DNA from: Chersky-822 sp035553055
GTDB taxonomy: Bacteria > Actinomycetota > Actinomycetes > Streptosporangiales > Streptosporangiaceae
Assembly (NCBI GenBank): GCA_035553055.1
Contig: DATNEK010000197.1
Coordinates: 1-28,720 of the forward strand
Length of the DNA: 28,720 nucleotides
Direction: 5' to 3'
Made by a program: the position numbers and the translations under genes. Each line of letters begins with the position of its first letter. The first letter of the stretch is position 1. The notes beneath the pieces were generated by a model. The model was given only the letters and a program-made list of their open reading frames with translations. It was not told the DNA's origin and searched no databases. Positions 7,756 to 15,238 of the stretch are shown piece after piece.

Positions 7756-9062
7756 CTGTTCACCAGCTCAGTCGTCAACCACGGGCGCCTGGTATACGGG
7801 GCGAGCGGCTCGTCGAGTGGCGCCTGGCCGTCCCAGGCGACCACCGGGATGCCGAGTTCACGCAGCGAGAACCTGATCGCCTCCTGCTCCATCCGCCAGA
7901 TCCGGCGCGCTAGCTGGGTGATGGCACGGTTCCGCCCGGCGCCGCCGCTGGGCTGGGCGACCAGCACGTCGACCACGATGACCGCGAAGCCTCGCTCGCG
8001 CAGCTCGCGCAGCGCCTCAACCAGACGCAGGCTCAGGAGCGGGCTGAACACGATGACCAGCGCACCGGGCGGCAGCGCCGAATGCGGCAGCGCTGACAGC
8101 CCGCCGAGCGGTTGGCCGGCGGCAGTCCCGGCCGTCATGATCAAGTTCATGATCCGGTCGGCCTGCCGCCGCCCCGTTGCCGAGGCGATCCACTGCAGCT
8201 TGCGGCCGAAGCTGATCACGGCGACCCGGTCCCTTGCCGCCAGATACCGCATTGCCGTGCCGGCCGCCGCCCGCACCGCGAGATCAGCCGAGCTGCGTCC
8301 TGGCTCGCCGACATCGGTGCTGACGTCTATCAGCACGACCACGTTCTGTGCCCGTTCGGCGGTGAACACGTTTAGCTGCAGCGTGCCCCGCCTGGTCGTG
8401 GCCGGCCAGTTGATCCGCCGCTGCCGGTCGCCAGGCACGAAGTCGCGCACGCCGTCAAACTCGATGCCCTCGCCTGGATGGCGAGACGTGTGCTCTCCGA
8501 GCCTGGCGGGCAGCTTGCTGAGCACCACAAGCGAGTCGAGCACGGCTAGCCGCGGATGGCAGGTGACCGAGGGCACGCCCACAGTCAGCCGGCACTCGGT
8601 GAGCCGCCATCGGTCCCACATCGTCACATCGATGGTGCCGACCGGCCGGATACCCCATCGATGCGGCACGAACGGCAGCCGGTACCAGCCGTCGGCACCA
8701 AGTTCGGCGTCGCCGCCGGTGATCCACGGTGCCGGACGGAGTCTGACCCGCGCCTGGGCGGCGTCAAGGCCGGTGAGCCTGAGCAGGACCGCGCCTTGTT
8801 CGCCCTCCGTCATCAACTCGGCGCCGGTCGCCAGTTCAGCGCCGATGGCCGACGGTCTGTCGGCACGGTAGCCGATCAGCAGCAGCAGCGCCGGGGCAGC
8901 GAGCCCGGCGAACTCGGCGCGCCTGGTGATCACCGCGAAAAGCAACCCGGCGATCGCGAGCGTGGCCAGGCGGCGCGCGTGGGCGGATAGTTGCCAGGTG
9001 ATCGGCAGCTCGCGGCGCGGGCCGGCAGTCAGCCCGACGGTTTTTTCTGCGACTGTATTCAT
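7752..9062 (-). CDS. DUF58 domain protein (vWA-like), MoxR partner
   Basis: A 436-aa protein. Two hydrophobic helices near the N-terminus (about 29-63) are followed by a beta-rich segment and then the DUF58 signature: SRHPGEGIEFDGVRDF and VPGDRQRRINWPATTRRG (about residues 190-225). Next comes a von Willebrand A-like fold starting VVVLIDVSTDVG, with the MIDAS-like D-x-S-x-D changed to DVSTD. In known MoxR systems the DUF58 protein is the membrane-tethered substrate-binding or adaptor partner of the AAA+ ATPase. It begins 2 bp after the moxR stop and overlaps the downstream membrane protein by 4 bp (GTGA). The client of this complex cannot be told from the sequence. Confidence 0.93.
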   Translation of the reverse strand: MNTVAEKTVGLTAGPRRELPITWQLSAHARRLATLAIAGLLFAVITRRAEFAGLAAPALLLLIGYRADRPSAIGAELATGAELMTEGEQGAVLLRLTGLDAAQARVRLRPAPWITGGDAELGADGWYRLPFVPHRWGIRPVGTIDVTMWDRWRLTECRLTVGVPSVTCHPRLAVLDSLVVLSKLPARLGEHTSRHPGEGIEFDGVRDFVPGDRQRRINWPATTRRGTLQLNVFTAERAQNVVVLIDVSTDVGEPGRSSADLAVRAAAGTAMRYLAARDRVAVISFGRKLQWIASATGRRQADRIMNLIMTAGTAAGQPLGGLSALPHSALPPGALVIVFSPLLSLRLVEALRELRERGFAVIVVDVLVAQPSGGAGRNRAITQLARRIWRMEQEAIRFSLRELGIPVVAWDGQAPLDEPLAPYTRRPWLTTELVNR

Positions 9063-9064
9063 GA

Positions 9065-10051
9065 TTAGCGCGAAACGGGAGCTACCGGATCGGTCTGCGG
9101 CACAGGGACGCTGGCCAAAGTCCTGGCGATGATGTCGTCCGGGCTAACCTTGCGTGCCCACAGCTCAGGTCTCAGGGTGATCCTGTGCCCGAGCGTGGCT
9201 ACGCCGACCGCCTTGACATCGTCAGGCACCACGTAATCGCGACCGCGCAGCACGGCGTGACCGCGAGCGAGTTGCAAGATGAACAAGCCGCCGCGCGGGC
9301 TCGCGCCGACCTGGATCTGCGGATGCGTCCTGGTCGCGCCGATCAGCGCCACGACGTACTGGAGCAGGTCAGGCGTCACCTCGACGAGTTCGAGCGACCG
9401 GCGCATGGCGAGCAGCTCAGCCGGACCGGTCAGCGGCCTCAGCGTCACCTCCGCGACGGCGCGGTCGATCCGGCGCTGCAGCATCGCCGCCTCGTCCTCG
9501 GTGCGCAGGTAACCGAACCGCAGCCGCATGCCGAACCGGTCGAGCTGAGCCTCAGGCAGGTCGTAGGTGCCCTCGTACTCGATCGGGTTCGCCGTAGCCA
9601 GCACGATGAACGGGGCCGGCAGCACCCTGGTCTGGCCATCGACCGTCACCTGGCCTTCGCCCATGGCTTCGAGCAGCGCGGCCTGGGTCTTCGGCGGCGT
9701 CCTGTTGATCTCGTCGGCGAGCAGCAGCTGGGTGAATACCGGTCCTGGCCTGAACACCATCTCGCCGGTGCGCTGGTCGTAAAGCGGCGCGCCGACGACG
9801 TCGGACGGCAGCAGGTCGGGGGTGAACTGGATCCTGGCGAAGTCAAGTCCGAGCACGCGGGCGAACGACCTTGCGGTCAGCGTCTTGCCGAGGCCAGGTA
9901 GGTCCTCGAGCAAGATGTGGCTGCCTGCCAGGATTCCGGTCAGCACCAGCTCAAGCGCCCGGCGCTGGCCGATGATCGCGCGCTCAAGCTCGTCGAGCAC
10001 GGCGGCGCAGCGCTCGGCGGTCTGCGCGGGGGTCATGCCGACATCGGTCAC
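9065..10051 (-). CDS. MoxR-family AAA+ ATPase
   Basis: A 328-aa AAA_3-type ATPase of normal length. The Walker A motif is DLPGLGKT (50-57) and Walker B is LLLADE (109-114). It continues into NRTPPKTQAALLEAMGEGQVTV, the MoxR presensor region, and the FIVLATANP sensor 1 (about 147-155). MoxR proteins act as chaperone-like motors for maturation of protein complexes, usually with a DUF58/vWA protein, as here. The GTG start at 10051 overlaps the stop of the preceding gene (GTGA), and GGAG lies 5 nt upstream. An internal ATG at codon 6 is less likely. Third gene of a five-gene operon. Confidence 0.96.
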   Translation of the reverse strand: MTDVGMTPAQTAERCAAVLDELERAIIGQRRALELVLTGILAGSHILLEDLPGLGKTLTARSFARVLGLDFARIQFTPDLLPSDVVGAPLYDQRTGEMVFRPGPVFTQLLLADEINRTPPKTQAALLEAMGEGQVTVDGQTRVLPAPFIVLATANPIEYEGTYDLPEAQLDRFGMRLRFGYLRTEDEAAMLQRRIDRAVAEVTLRPLTGPAELLAMRRSLELVEVTPDLLQYVVALIGATRTHPQIQVGASPRGGLFILQLARGHAVLRGRDYVVPDDVKAVGVATLGHRITLRPELWARKVSPDDIIARTLASVPVPQTDPVAPVSR

Positions 10052-10626
10052 AGCTGCTCCAGTAGTTGAATCAGGGCGGCGAGCGTTCTTGGCGGAATCC
10101 CGGGCCGTGAGCTGGCTTGGGGCGGTGTCGGGCGCTCAGGATCGATCCAGTACCACAGGTCCGCGTTGCGGGGGGATCCGGGGGGTCGCCCCCCCGGGCC
10201 AGTACTGCCGCTGGTGCCGATGAATGCGCGCCTGGCGGCGTCAGGTTCGGCGAGCAGGCTGATCCCGTGCCGTTCCGACAGCCGCGCGGCGAGCAGGTTC
10301 TGCAGCCTGCGCCTGGTGTTAAGATCCCACGCGCTCAGCGACTTCGTGCCCGCGTCGAGCTCGAACTGGGTGCGCCAGAATCCGGTGAACGACTGGGTCG
10401 GAGCGTCGTAGTAGGTATCTGGCTGCTCTGGCGGTTCCACGTGGGGGTCGATCAGCGTCCGCATGGTGACCAGGCCGAGCGCCAGGCAGATCAGCGCGAC
10501 GATGCCCGCGGTCGCCGCGCCGAGCAGCATCCACGCGGCGGCGGTCAGCGTGAGTACCAAGCAGGCCGCGACTGTCAGTTCGCGCCGGGCCGCGGTCCAC
10601 CGCTGGTGATCGGCTGGTGGTGTCAT
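10048..10626 (-). CDS. Small membrane protein of the MoxR operon
   Basis: A 192-aa protein with two adjacent N-terminal hydrophobic helices (about 17-35 and 37-55) and a long cytoplasmic part. The C-terminal segment LWYWIDPERP ... PGIPPRTLAALIQLLEQL looks conserved and is still in frame after an odd Gly/Pro insertion encoded by a G/C palindrome at 10178-10198. Proteins like this recur between DUF4129 and MoxR genes in actinobacteria, but I know no function. The ATG at 10626 overlaps the DUF4129 stop (ATGA) and has GGGGAG 5 nt upstream; its own stop overlaps the moxR start. Tight coupling on both sides implies matched production with those partners. Confidence 0.85.
   Translation of the reverse strand: MTPPADHQRWTAARRELTVAACLVLTLTAAAWMLLGAATAGIVALICLALGLVTMRTLIDPHVEPPEQPDTYYDAPTQSFTGFWRTQFELDAGTKSLSAWDLNTRRRLQNLLAARLSERHGISLLAEPDAARRAFIGTSGSTGPGGRPPGSPRNADLWYWIDPERPTPPQASSRPGIPPRTLAALIQLLEQL
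10178..10198. repeat. REP-like G/C palindrome inside a coding sequence
   Basis: CCGGGGGG (10178-10185), a TCG loop, then CCCCCCC and GG form a near-perfect hairpin of about 8 bp, flanked on the left by another G run (10169-10175). It encodes a Gly/Pro/Arg stretch (GPGGRPPGSP on the minus strand) in the small membrane protein. Similar G5-6/C5-7 palindromes are dispersed repeats in some actinobacterial genomes, usually between genes; whether this copy belongs to such a family cannot be tested here. Confidence 0.75.
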
Positions 10627-11507
10627 GCGGGCTCCCCTGCGGGCAGTTCGGCGGCCGGTGGTTCGGCCGCCGGTAGCACGGCGGCGATGTCGGTGAGCGC
10701 TTGCTCGGCCTGGCCGCGCTTCGATGCCGGCATGGGATGGGTTGAGTAACGGGCCTCGTAGAACAGTTCGGTGAGCAGCGCGGCCGGACCGCGTGGTACT
10801 AGGCCGGCCGCGACTGCCCTGACCAGCAGCTCGTCCGGGGTCTCCGCGGCGCCTCTGGCCGCGCCCGCCTCGGCCAGGCTCTGTTCCATCGCGACGTAGC
10901 AGGCGATGATCGCGGCCCTGGCCTCGTCGATGTCGCGCAACGCCAGGCGGCCTGACTCGACAGCACGGGCAAGCTCATCGGCAGCCTCGTCGACGCCGAG
11001 ATCGGCCGGCACGGCAAGGCGCGGCCCGGCGATGCGGCGGCGGTGCCAGACGACGATCAGCACCGCGATGATCGCGATGATCGCGATGGCGATCAGCACC
11101 TCACGCAGCGCAGGCAGGTGGCTCCGCGGGATCTTGGTGACCCGGACGGGAGTAATCCTGGCCGACGGCCTGATCGTCACCGGCCCGGCCCGGTGTCCGG
11201 GCTGGCCAGGGTTGTTGTCGTAGGCATCGAACAAGAGCCCGAGCAGCACGCCGAGAAAGGCGGTGGCAACCGCGGCCGAGACGATTTTGCGCAATTTGCC
11301 AGCCAGATCTCGGGCGGGCGGCGGCCGCCGCCAGCGCAGAGCGACGTACATGGCGGCAAGCAGGGCCTCGACCAGCAGGCCGACCACTGCCACGTCGCCG
11401 CTAGGCTTGGCCCAGTCGCCGGCCGGCCCGATGGCGCGGATTCCAGCGACCGTCAGCATGATGAGCAGCGCGGTCACCAGGACGCGGGCTCTGATCCGAT
11501 CCGGCAT
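10623..11507 (-). CDS. DUF4129 domain membrane protein, first gene of the MoxR operon
   Basis: A 294-aa protein with hydrophobic helices at about 8-25, 41-57, 75-94 and 135-153. After the last helix comes a cytoplasmic DUF4129 domain (about 175-265), recognisable from AIIACYVAMEQSLAEAG, TPDELLVRA and LLTELFYEARYSTHPM. The end is an Ala/Pro/Glu-rich tail. DUF4129 proteins accompany MoxR and DUF58 in many actinobacteria; transglutaminase genes often join them, but none is seen here. The ATG at 11507 has no clear ribosome binding site (TTCCTGCGAC precedes it). The gene is divergent from the ABC transporter operon across 151 bp. Confidence 0.9.
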   Translation of the reverse strand: MPDRIRARVLVTALLIMLTVAGIRAIGPAGDWAKPSGDVAVVGLLVEALLAAMYVALRWRRPPPARDLAGKLRKIVSAAVATAFLGVLLGLLFDAYDNNPGQPGHRAGPVTIRPSARITPVRVTKIPRSHLPALREVLIAIAIIAIIAVLIVVWHRRRIAGPRLAVPADLGVDEAADELARAVESGRLALRDIDEARAAIIACYVAMEQSLAEAGAARGAAETPDELLVRAVAAGLVPRGPAALLTELFYEARYSTHPMPASKRGQAEQALTDIAAVLPAAEPPAAELPAGEPA

Positions 11508-11539
11508 GTCGCAGGAAATGGTACTCGCGGAGTAAGGGG

Positions 11540-11557
11540 ATCAGCCTGTCGGCTGAT
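11540..11557. promoter_or_regulatory. Inverted repeat (7-bp stem, 4-nt loop) in the divergent promoter region
   Basis: ATCAGCC / TGTC / GGCTGAT is a perfect 7-bp inverted repeat between the DUF4129 start (11507) and the ABC operon start (11659). It could be an operator or an RNA hairpin in the leader of the minus-strand operon. No regulator is encoded next to it. Confidence 0.5.
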
Positions 11558-11598
11558 GACATTCGCGCATCGGCCGGGGAGAGTTAGACCGCTCGGAA

Positions 11599-11627
11599 TT
11601 GCCGTCTGACTAGATTTCTTGCGGCAA
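11599..11627. promoter_or_regulatory. Spaced inverted repeat TTGCCG-N17-CGGCAA upstream of the ABC operon
   Basis: Two perfect 6-bp arms separated by 17 bp end 31 bp before the GTG of the first ABC ATPase. The position suits an operator, but the arms are short and no binding family can be named. Confidence 0.35.
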
Positions 11628-11658
11628 CATTCTGGCGTCCACCCGAAGGAGCTGCCGA

Positions 11659-12654
11659 GTGACCACGGACACAGCCGCGCAGGCCGGACCGCTTGCCGCG
11701 CAGCAGCCCGTCATCGCCGCGAGCAAGCTGACCAAGTGTTATCAGGGTTCGGTGCGCGCGCTCGACGAGCTGACGGTCGCCGTGCCGGCTGGGATTACCG
11801 CATTGGTCGGTTCCAACGGCGCGGGAAAGTCAACGCTGATCAAGATCTTGCTCGGGTTGCTGCCCGCCACCAGCGGAACGGCGACCGTGCTCGGCTTCGG
11901 CTGCGCGTCGCAGGGCAGTTCGATCAGGACGCATACCGGCTACATGCCCGAGCATGACTGCCTGCCGCCCGACGTCACCGCGACGGAGTTCGTGACCCAC
12001 CTCGGCCGGATGTCCGGCTTGCCGGCCACGGCCGCTAAGGAGCGGGCCGCCGACTCGCTGCGGCACGTCGGCCTTTACGAGGAGCGGTACCGGCAGATCG
12101 GTACCTACTCGACCGGCATGAAGCAGCGGGTCAAGCTGGCACAGGCGCTGGTCGGCGATCCCCGGCTGCTGCTGCTCGACGAGCCGACCAACGGGCTCGA
12201 CCCGGCAGGCAGGTCGGCCATGCTCGACCTGATCGCCAGGATCGGCACCGAGTTCGGCATCTCGATCCTGGTGGCCTCGCACCTGCTCGGCGAGATCGAG
12301 CAGATCTGTGATCACCTGGTCGCGCTCGACGGCGGCAGGCTGCTGCGCGCCGACACGATCAGCTCGTTCACCAGGTCGAGCGAGTTCCTGATGATCGAGG
12401 TCGATGAGGGCAGCGATCTGCTGGCCGCCGAGCTCACCAGCCGAGGCCTCGAGCCGGTCGGCTACCAGCGCGGGCTGCTCGTCCAGATGGATGGCGAGTC
12501 GAGCTTCGACATCGTACGCGACGCGGTCGCCGACCTCGGGCTGCCGCTCAACCGGCTCGAGCAGCGCAGGCACCGGCTCGAGGAATTGTTCGGCGACAGC
12601 GGGGGGCTCCCTGGGGTCGCGTATGAGGCGAAAGGAGCAGCCGATGTCCGCTGA
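11659..12654 (+). CDS. ABC transporter ATP-binding protein (first ATPase of a four-gene ABC operon)
   Basis: A 331-aa ABC-2-type ATPase. The Walker A motif is GSNGAGKST (51-59). The signature region is YSTGMKQRVKLAQAL (about 150-164), in the degenerate STGM form, and Walker B is LLLLDEPTNGLDP (about 170-182), followed by the switch His in VASHLL. About 100 extra residues after the nucleotide-binding domain are common in drug- or lantibiotic-type exporters. The GTG at 11659 has AAGGAG 7 nt upstream. Its last 11 nt overlap the start of the permease gene, indicating coupled translation. It energises export or membrane remodelling in the cytoplasm with its permease; the substrate is not evident. 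Confidence 0.95.
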   Translation: MTTDTAAQAGPLAAQQPVIAASKLTKCYQGSVRALDELTVAVPAGITALVGSNGAGKSTLIKILLGLLPATSGTATVLGFGCASQGSSIRTHTGYMPEHDCLPPDVTATEFVTHLGRMSGLPATAAKERAADSLRHVGLYEERYRQIGTYSTGMKQRVKLAQALVGDPRLLLLDEPTNGLDPAGRSAMLDLIARIGTEFGISILVASHLLGEIEQICDHLVALDGGRLLRADTISSFTRSSEFLMIEVDEGSDLLAAELTSRGLEPVGYQRGLLVQMDGESSFDIVRDAVADLGLPLNRLEQRRHRLEELFGDSGGLPGVAYEAKGAADVR

Positions 12655-13537
12655 CAACGTCGGCGTGATCCACAACATCGGATACCGGGCCTATGAGGGC
12701 AGCAGGCTCGGGCGCGCTCAGATCATGCGGGCGCTGGCCTGGCACAGCCTGCGCAGCGCGTTCGGGTTCGGCCGCGGCGCCAAGGCGAAGATCGTGCCGG
12801 TGCTCACCTTCGTGGCGATATGCCTTCCCGCTGTCGTCAGCGCCGTCGTGGTGGCGCTGAACAGCCAGCACACCAGGCCGATCAGCTACGACGTGTACAC
12901 GCCGCAGCTCCGGATATTCGTGCTGATCGTGTTCATCGCCGCTCAGGCGCCCGACCTGGTATCGCGCGATCTGCGCAGCCACTGCCTGCCGCTGTACTTC
13001 GCCAGGCCGATCGAGCGGATCGACTATCCGGTGGCCAAGCTGATCGCTTTCTTCGCCGCGCTGCTCGTGATGGTCGAGGTGCCGCTGCTGCTGCTGTATG
13101 TGGGCACCGCCACCCAGTTGCACACCGGCAGCCAGATCTGGCACGAGACCAAGGCGCTGATACCAGGCTTGCTGCTCGGGGTGGCGTGGGCGGTCGTGCT
13201 CTGCGGGCTCGGCCTCCTGTTCGCCTCGTTCAGCGGTCGCCGTGCCTACGCGACCGGCGCGGTCGCGATCTTTTTCTTCCTGACGCTCACCCTGGCCACG
13301 CTGCTCACGAACATTGGAGAGCAGCCAGGTGTCGGCCATACGCTTTCCAGGCTGGCCGGCCTGATCAGCCCGTTCACCGTGCTTGACGGTGTGCGGCAGT
13401 GGCTCGGCGGCACGACGGCGGGGATTGTGCCCAACCCCGGCGGCGACGGTGTGCTGTACGGGCTGATGTTCGTCGTGTTCCTCGCCTGCGGCATCGGCGG
13501 GCTGATCGTCAGGTACCGGAAGGTCGGTGTGGCATGA
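12644..13537 (+). CDS. ABC-2 type transporter permease
   Basis: A 297-aa membrane protein with about six hydrophobic helices. The cytoplasmic N-terminus NIGYRAYEGSRLGRAQIMRALAW is typical of actinobacterial ABC-2 permeases (a 'YRxYxGxRxGR' motif). The reading frame is open for 80 further codons upstream, but those lie inside the ATPase gene in another frame. The ATG at 12644 is correct because AAAGGAG lies 6 nt before it and the protein then begins MSADNVGV. It overlaps the ATPase gene by 11 nt and the next ATPase by 4 nt (ATGA). Lies in the cytoplasmic membrane; substrate unknown. Confidence 0.92.
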   Translation: MSADNVGVIHNIGYRAYEGSRLGRAQIMRALAWHSLRSAFGFGRGAKAKIVPVLTFVAICLPAVVSAVVVALNSQHTRPISYDVYTPQLRIFVLIVFIAAQAPDLVSRDLRSHCLPLYFARPIERIDYPVAKLIAFFAALLVMVEVPLLLLYVGTATQLHTGSQIWHETKALIPGLLLGVAWAVVLCGLGLLFASFSGRRAYATGAVAIFFFLTLTLATLLTNIGEQPGVGHTLSRLAGLISPFTVLDGVRQWLGGTTAGIVPNPGGDGVLYGLMFVVFLACGIGGLIVRYRKVGVA

Positions 13538-14481
13538 CGGGCTCGGATGGGACGGGGAGAAGGGTTGGCAGTGGCGGGATTGAGCTGCGCCAGGTCTCCC
13601 GCTGGTACGGCAACGTGGTGGCGGTCAACGACGTCACGATGACGATCGGGCCTGGCGTCACCGGGCTGCTTGGCCCGAACGGCGCTGGTAAGTCGACGAT
13701 CGTGCACATGATCGCCGGGATGCTCGAGCCGTCGCGTGGCGAGTTGCTCGTCGCGGGCGAACCGAGCTGGCACAACACCGCGCTACTCAGCAAGATCGGC
13801 TTGGTGCTCGACAAGGACACCGTGTATACGTTCCTGTCGGGCACTGACTTCGTCACCGCGATAGCCAAGCTGCACAAGCTGCCCGACCCCGGCGCCGCCG
13901 CTCGTCGCGCGATCGGCATCGTGGAGATGACCGACGCCGCCGACCGCAGGATCGGCACCTATTCCAAGGGAATGGTGCAGCGGATCAAGGTCGCCGCCGC
14001 GCTCGTGCACGATCCCGAGATCATCGTGCTCGACGAGCCGTTCAACGGAATGGATCCCAGGCAGCGCCTTTCGATGATGGAACTGCTCGACCGGATGGGT
14101 GCCGACGGCCGGGTGATCTTGTTCAGTTCGCACATTCTCGAAGAGGTTGAGCGGCTGTCAGGCACGATCCAGGTCATTGTCGGAGGCCGGCTGGCCGCCT
14201 CCGGCGACTTCCGCGCGATCCGGCGGCTGATGACCAGCCGCCCGCACGTGTTCGTGGTGCGCTCATCGGATGACCGGGCGCTCGCCAAGGCCCTGATCAC
14301 CAGCCAGGCGGTCACCGGCGTCGAGGTGACGCCGCGCGGATTGCAGGTCAGGGCGGCCGACTACGGCACGTTCACCAGGGAGCTTGCCGGGGTGAGCAGG
14401 GATCAGGGAGTGCGGCTGCGCGAACTGCTGCCCGCCGATGAATCGCTGGAGAGCGTGTTCAGTTACCTGGTGACCCCATGA
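13534..14481 (+). CDS. ABC transporter ATP-binding protein (second ATPase)
   Basis: A 315-aa ABC ATPase. The Walker A motif is GPNGAGKST (47-55). The signature is YSKGMVQRIKVAAAL (about 143-157), and Walker B is IIVLDEPFNGMDP with the switch His in FSSHIL. The C-terminal portion (about 235-315) is an ABC-2 accessory region. The ATG at 13534 overlaps the permease stop (ATGA); an in-frame ATG 45 codons upstream is inside the permease gene and gives an Arg-rich, non-native extension. It differs clearly from the first ATPase, so this is not a recent duplication. The operon order ATPase-permease-ATPase-permease suggests either two transporters or one heteromeric complex. Confidence 0.95.
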   Translation: MTGSDGTGRRVGSGGIELRQVSRWYGNVVAVNDVTMTIGPGVTGLLGPNGAGKSTIVHMIAGMLEPSRGELLVAGEPSWHNTALLSKIGLVLDKDTVYTFLSGTDFVTAIAKLHKLPDPGAAARRAIGIVEMTDAADRRIGTYSKGMVQRIKVAAALVHDPEIIVLDEPFNGMDPRQRLSMMELLDRMGADGRVILFSSHILEEVERLSGTIQVIVGGRLAASGDFRAIRRLMTSRPHVFVVRSSDDRALAKALITSQAVTGVEVTPRGLQVRAADYGTFTRELAGVSRDQGVRLRELLPADESLESVFSYLVTP

Positions 14482-14505
14482 GCGCCGGCGAAGGAGCGAT
14501 GAGCG

Positions 14506-15234
14506 ATGTCTGACCTGGTCAACCCGGTGTTGTTGAGATTGACGATGAGGGCCACCATGGGCCGCAAGCGGGCGCTGATCTTCGCGATCGCTCCCATCAT
14601 CATGATCGGCGTGTCCGCGCTGCTGAAACTTGTAGCGAAGAGCCCGGTGTGGCCGCCCGAGTTCCTCGGCGTCTTCGGCTTCACCGTGGTCGTCCCGTTG
14701 ACCGCGCTGATTATCGGCACTAGCGTGCTCGGCGCCGAGATCGACGACAACAGCGTGATCAGCTTGCTCGCCACCCCGATTCGCAGGTCAACGGTGGTGC
14801 TGACCAAATTCGTCGCGGCCGCGATCATCACGGTGATTTTCGCCGCGGTCGGCGAGTACCTGGCCGGGGCGATCGCCACCGGGCCGGGGAGCAAGCTGGC
14901 TCTCGGGCTGCTCGCGGGCGCCGTCGCCGCCTGCATCGTCTACAACGCGCTGTTCGTGCTGCTGTCGGTGGTCACAACTCGGGCAATCGCGGTCGGCCTG
15001 CTCTACCTGCTGGTCTGGGAGGGCCTGCTCGGCAGCCTGGTCGGCGGCGTGCGGCTGCTCTCAGTCGATCAGTACGCGCTCGGCATAGCGAACTCGATCG
15101 CGCACGAATCTCAGCTGCACGCGCACCTGACTCTTGGCACCGCGGTCGCCATGGGCGTGGTCGTGACCTGCCTGGCGCTGGCGTTCGCCGCGGCGCGCCT
15201 GCGCTCCTTCTCACTCAAGGGCGACGCCGTCTAG
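14506..15234 (+). CDS. ABC-2 type transporter permease (second)
   Basis: A 242-aa hydrophobic protein with about six helices, including LIFAIAPIIMIGVSAL, GFTVVVPLTALIIG, AAIITVIFAAVGEYLAG and VAMGVVVTCLALAF. The segment GAEIDDNSVISLLATPIRRS is characteristic of ABC-2 permeases of the NatB/YhaP type. The ATG at 14506 has AAGGAG 9 nt upstream; an ATG at 14500 in another frame runs into a stop at once. It starts 24 bp after the second ATPase. The stop lies in a 12-bp palindrome (CTAGCGCGCTAG, 15231-15242) shared with the convergent gene's stop. Confidence 0.92.
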   Translation: MSDLVNPVLLRLTMRATMGRKRALIFAIAPIIMIGVSALLKLVAKSPVWPPEFLGVFGFTVVVPLTALIIGTSVLGAEIDDNSVISLLATPIRRSTVVLTKFVAAAIITVIFAAVGEYLAGAIATGPGSKLALGLLAGAVAACIVYNALFVLLSVVTTRAIAVGLLYLLVWEGLLGSLVGGVRLLSVDQYALGIANSIAHESQLHAHLTLGTAVAMGVVVTCLALAFAAARLRSFSLKGDAV

Positions 15235-15238
15235 CGCG

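Noticed and set aside
12404..12643. 80-codon N-terminal extension of the first ABC permease
   Set aside because: It lies within the ATPase gene in a different frame, is Ser/Arg-rich, and the ATG at 12644 has AAAGGAG upstream and a family-typical N-terminus.
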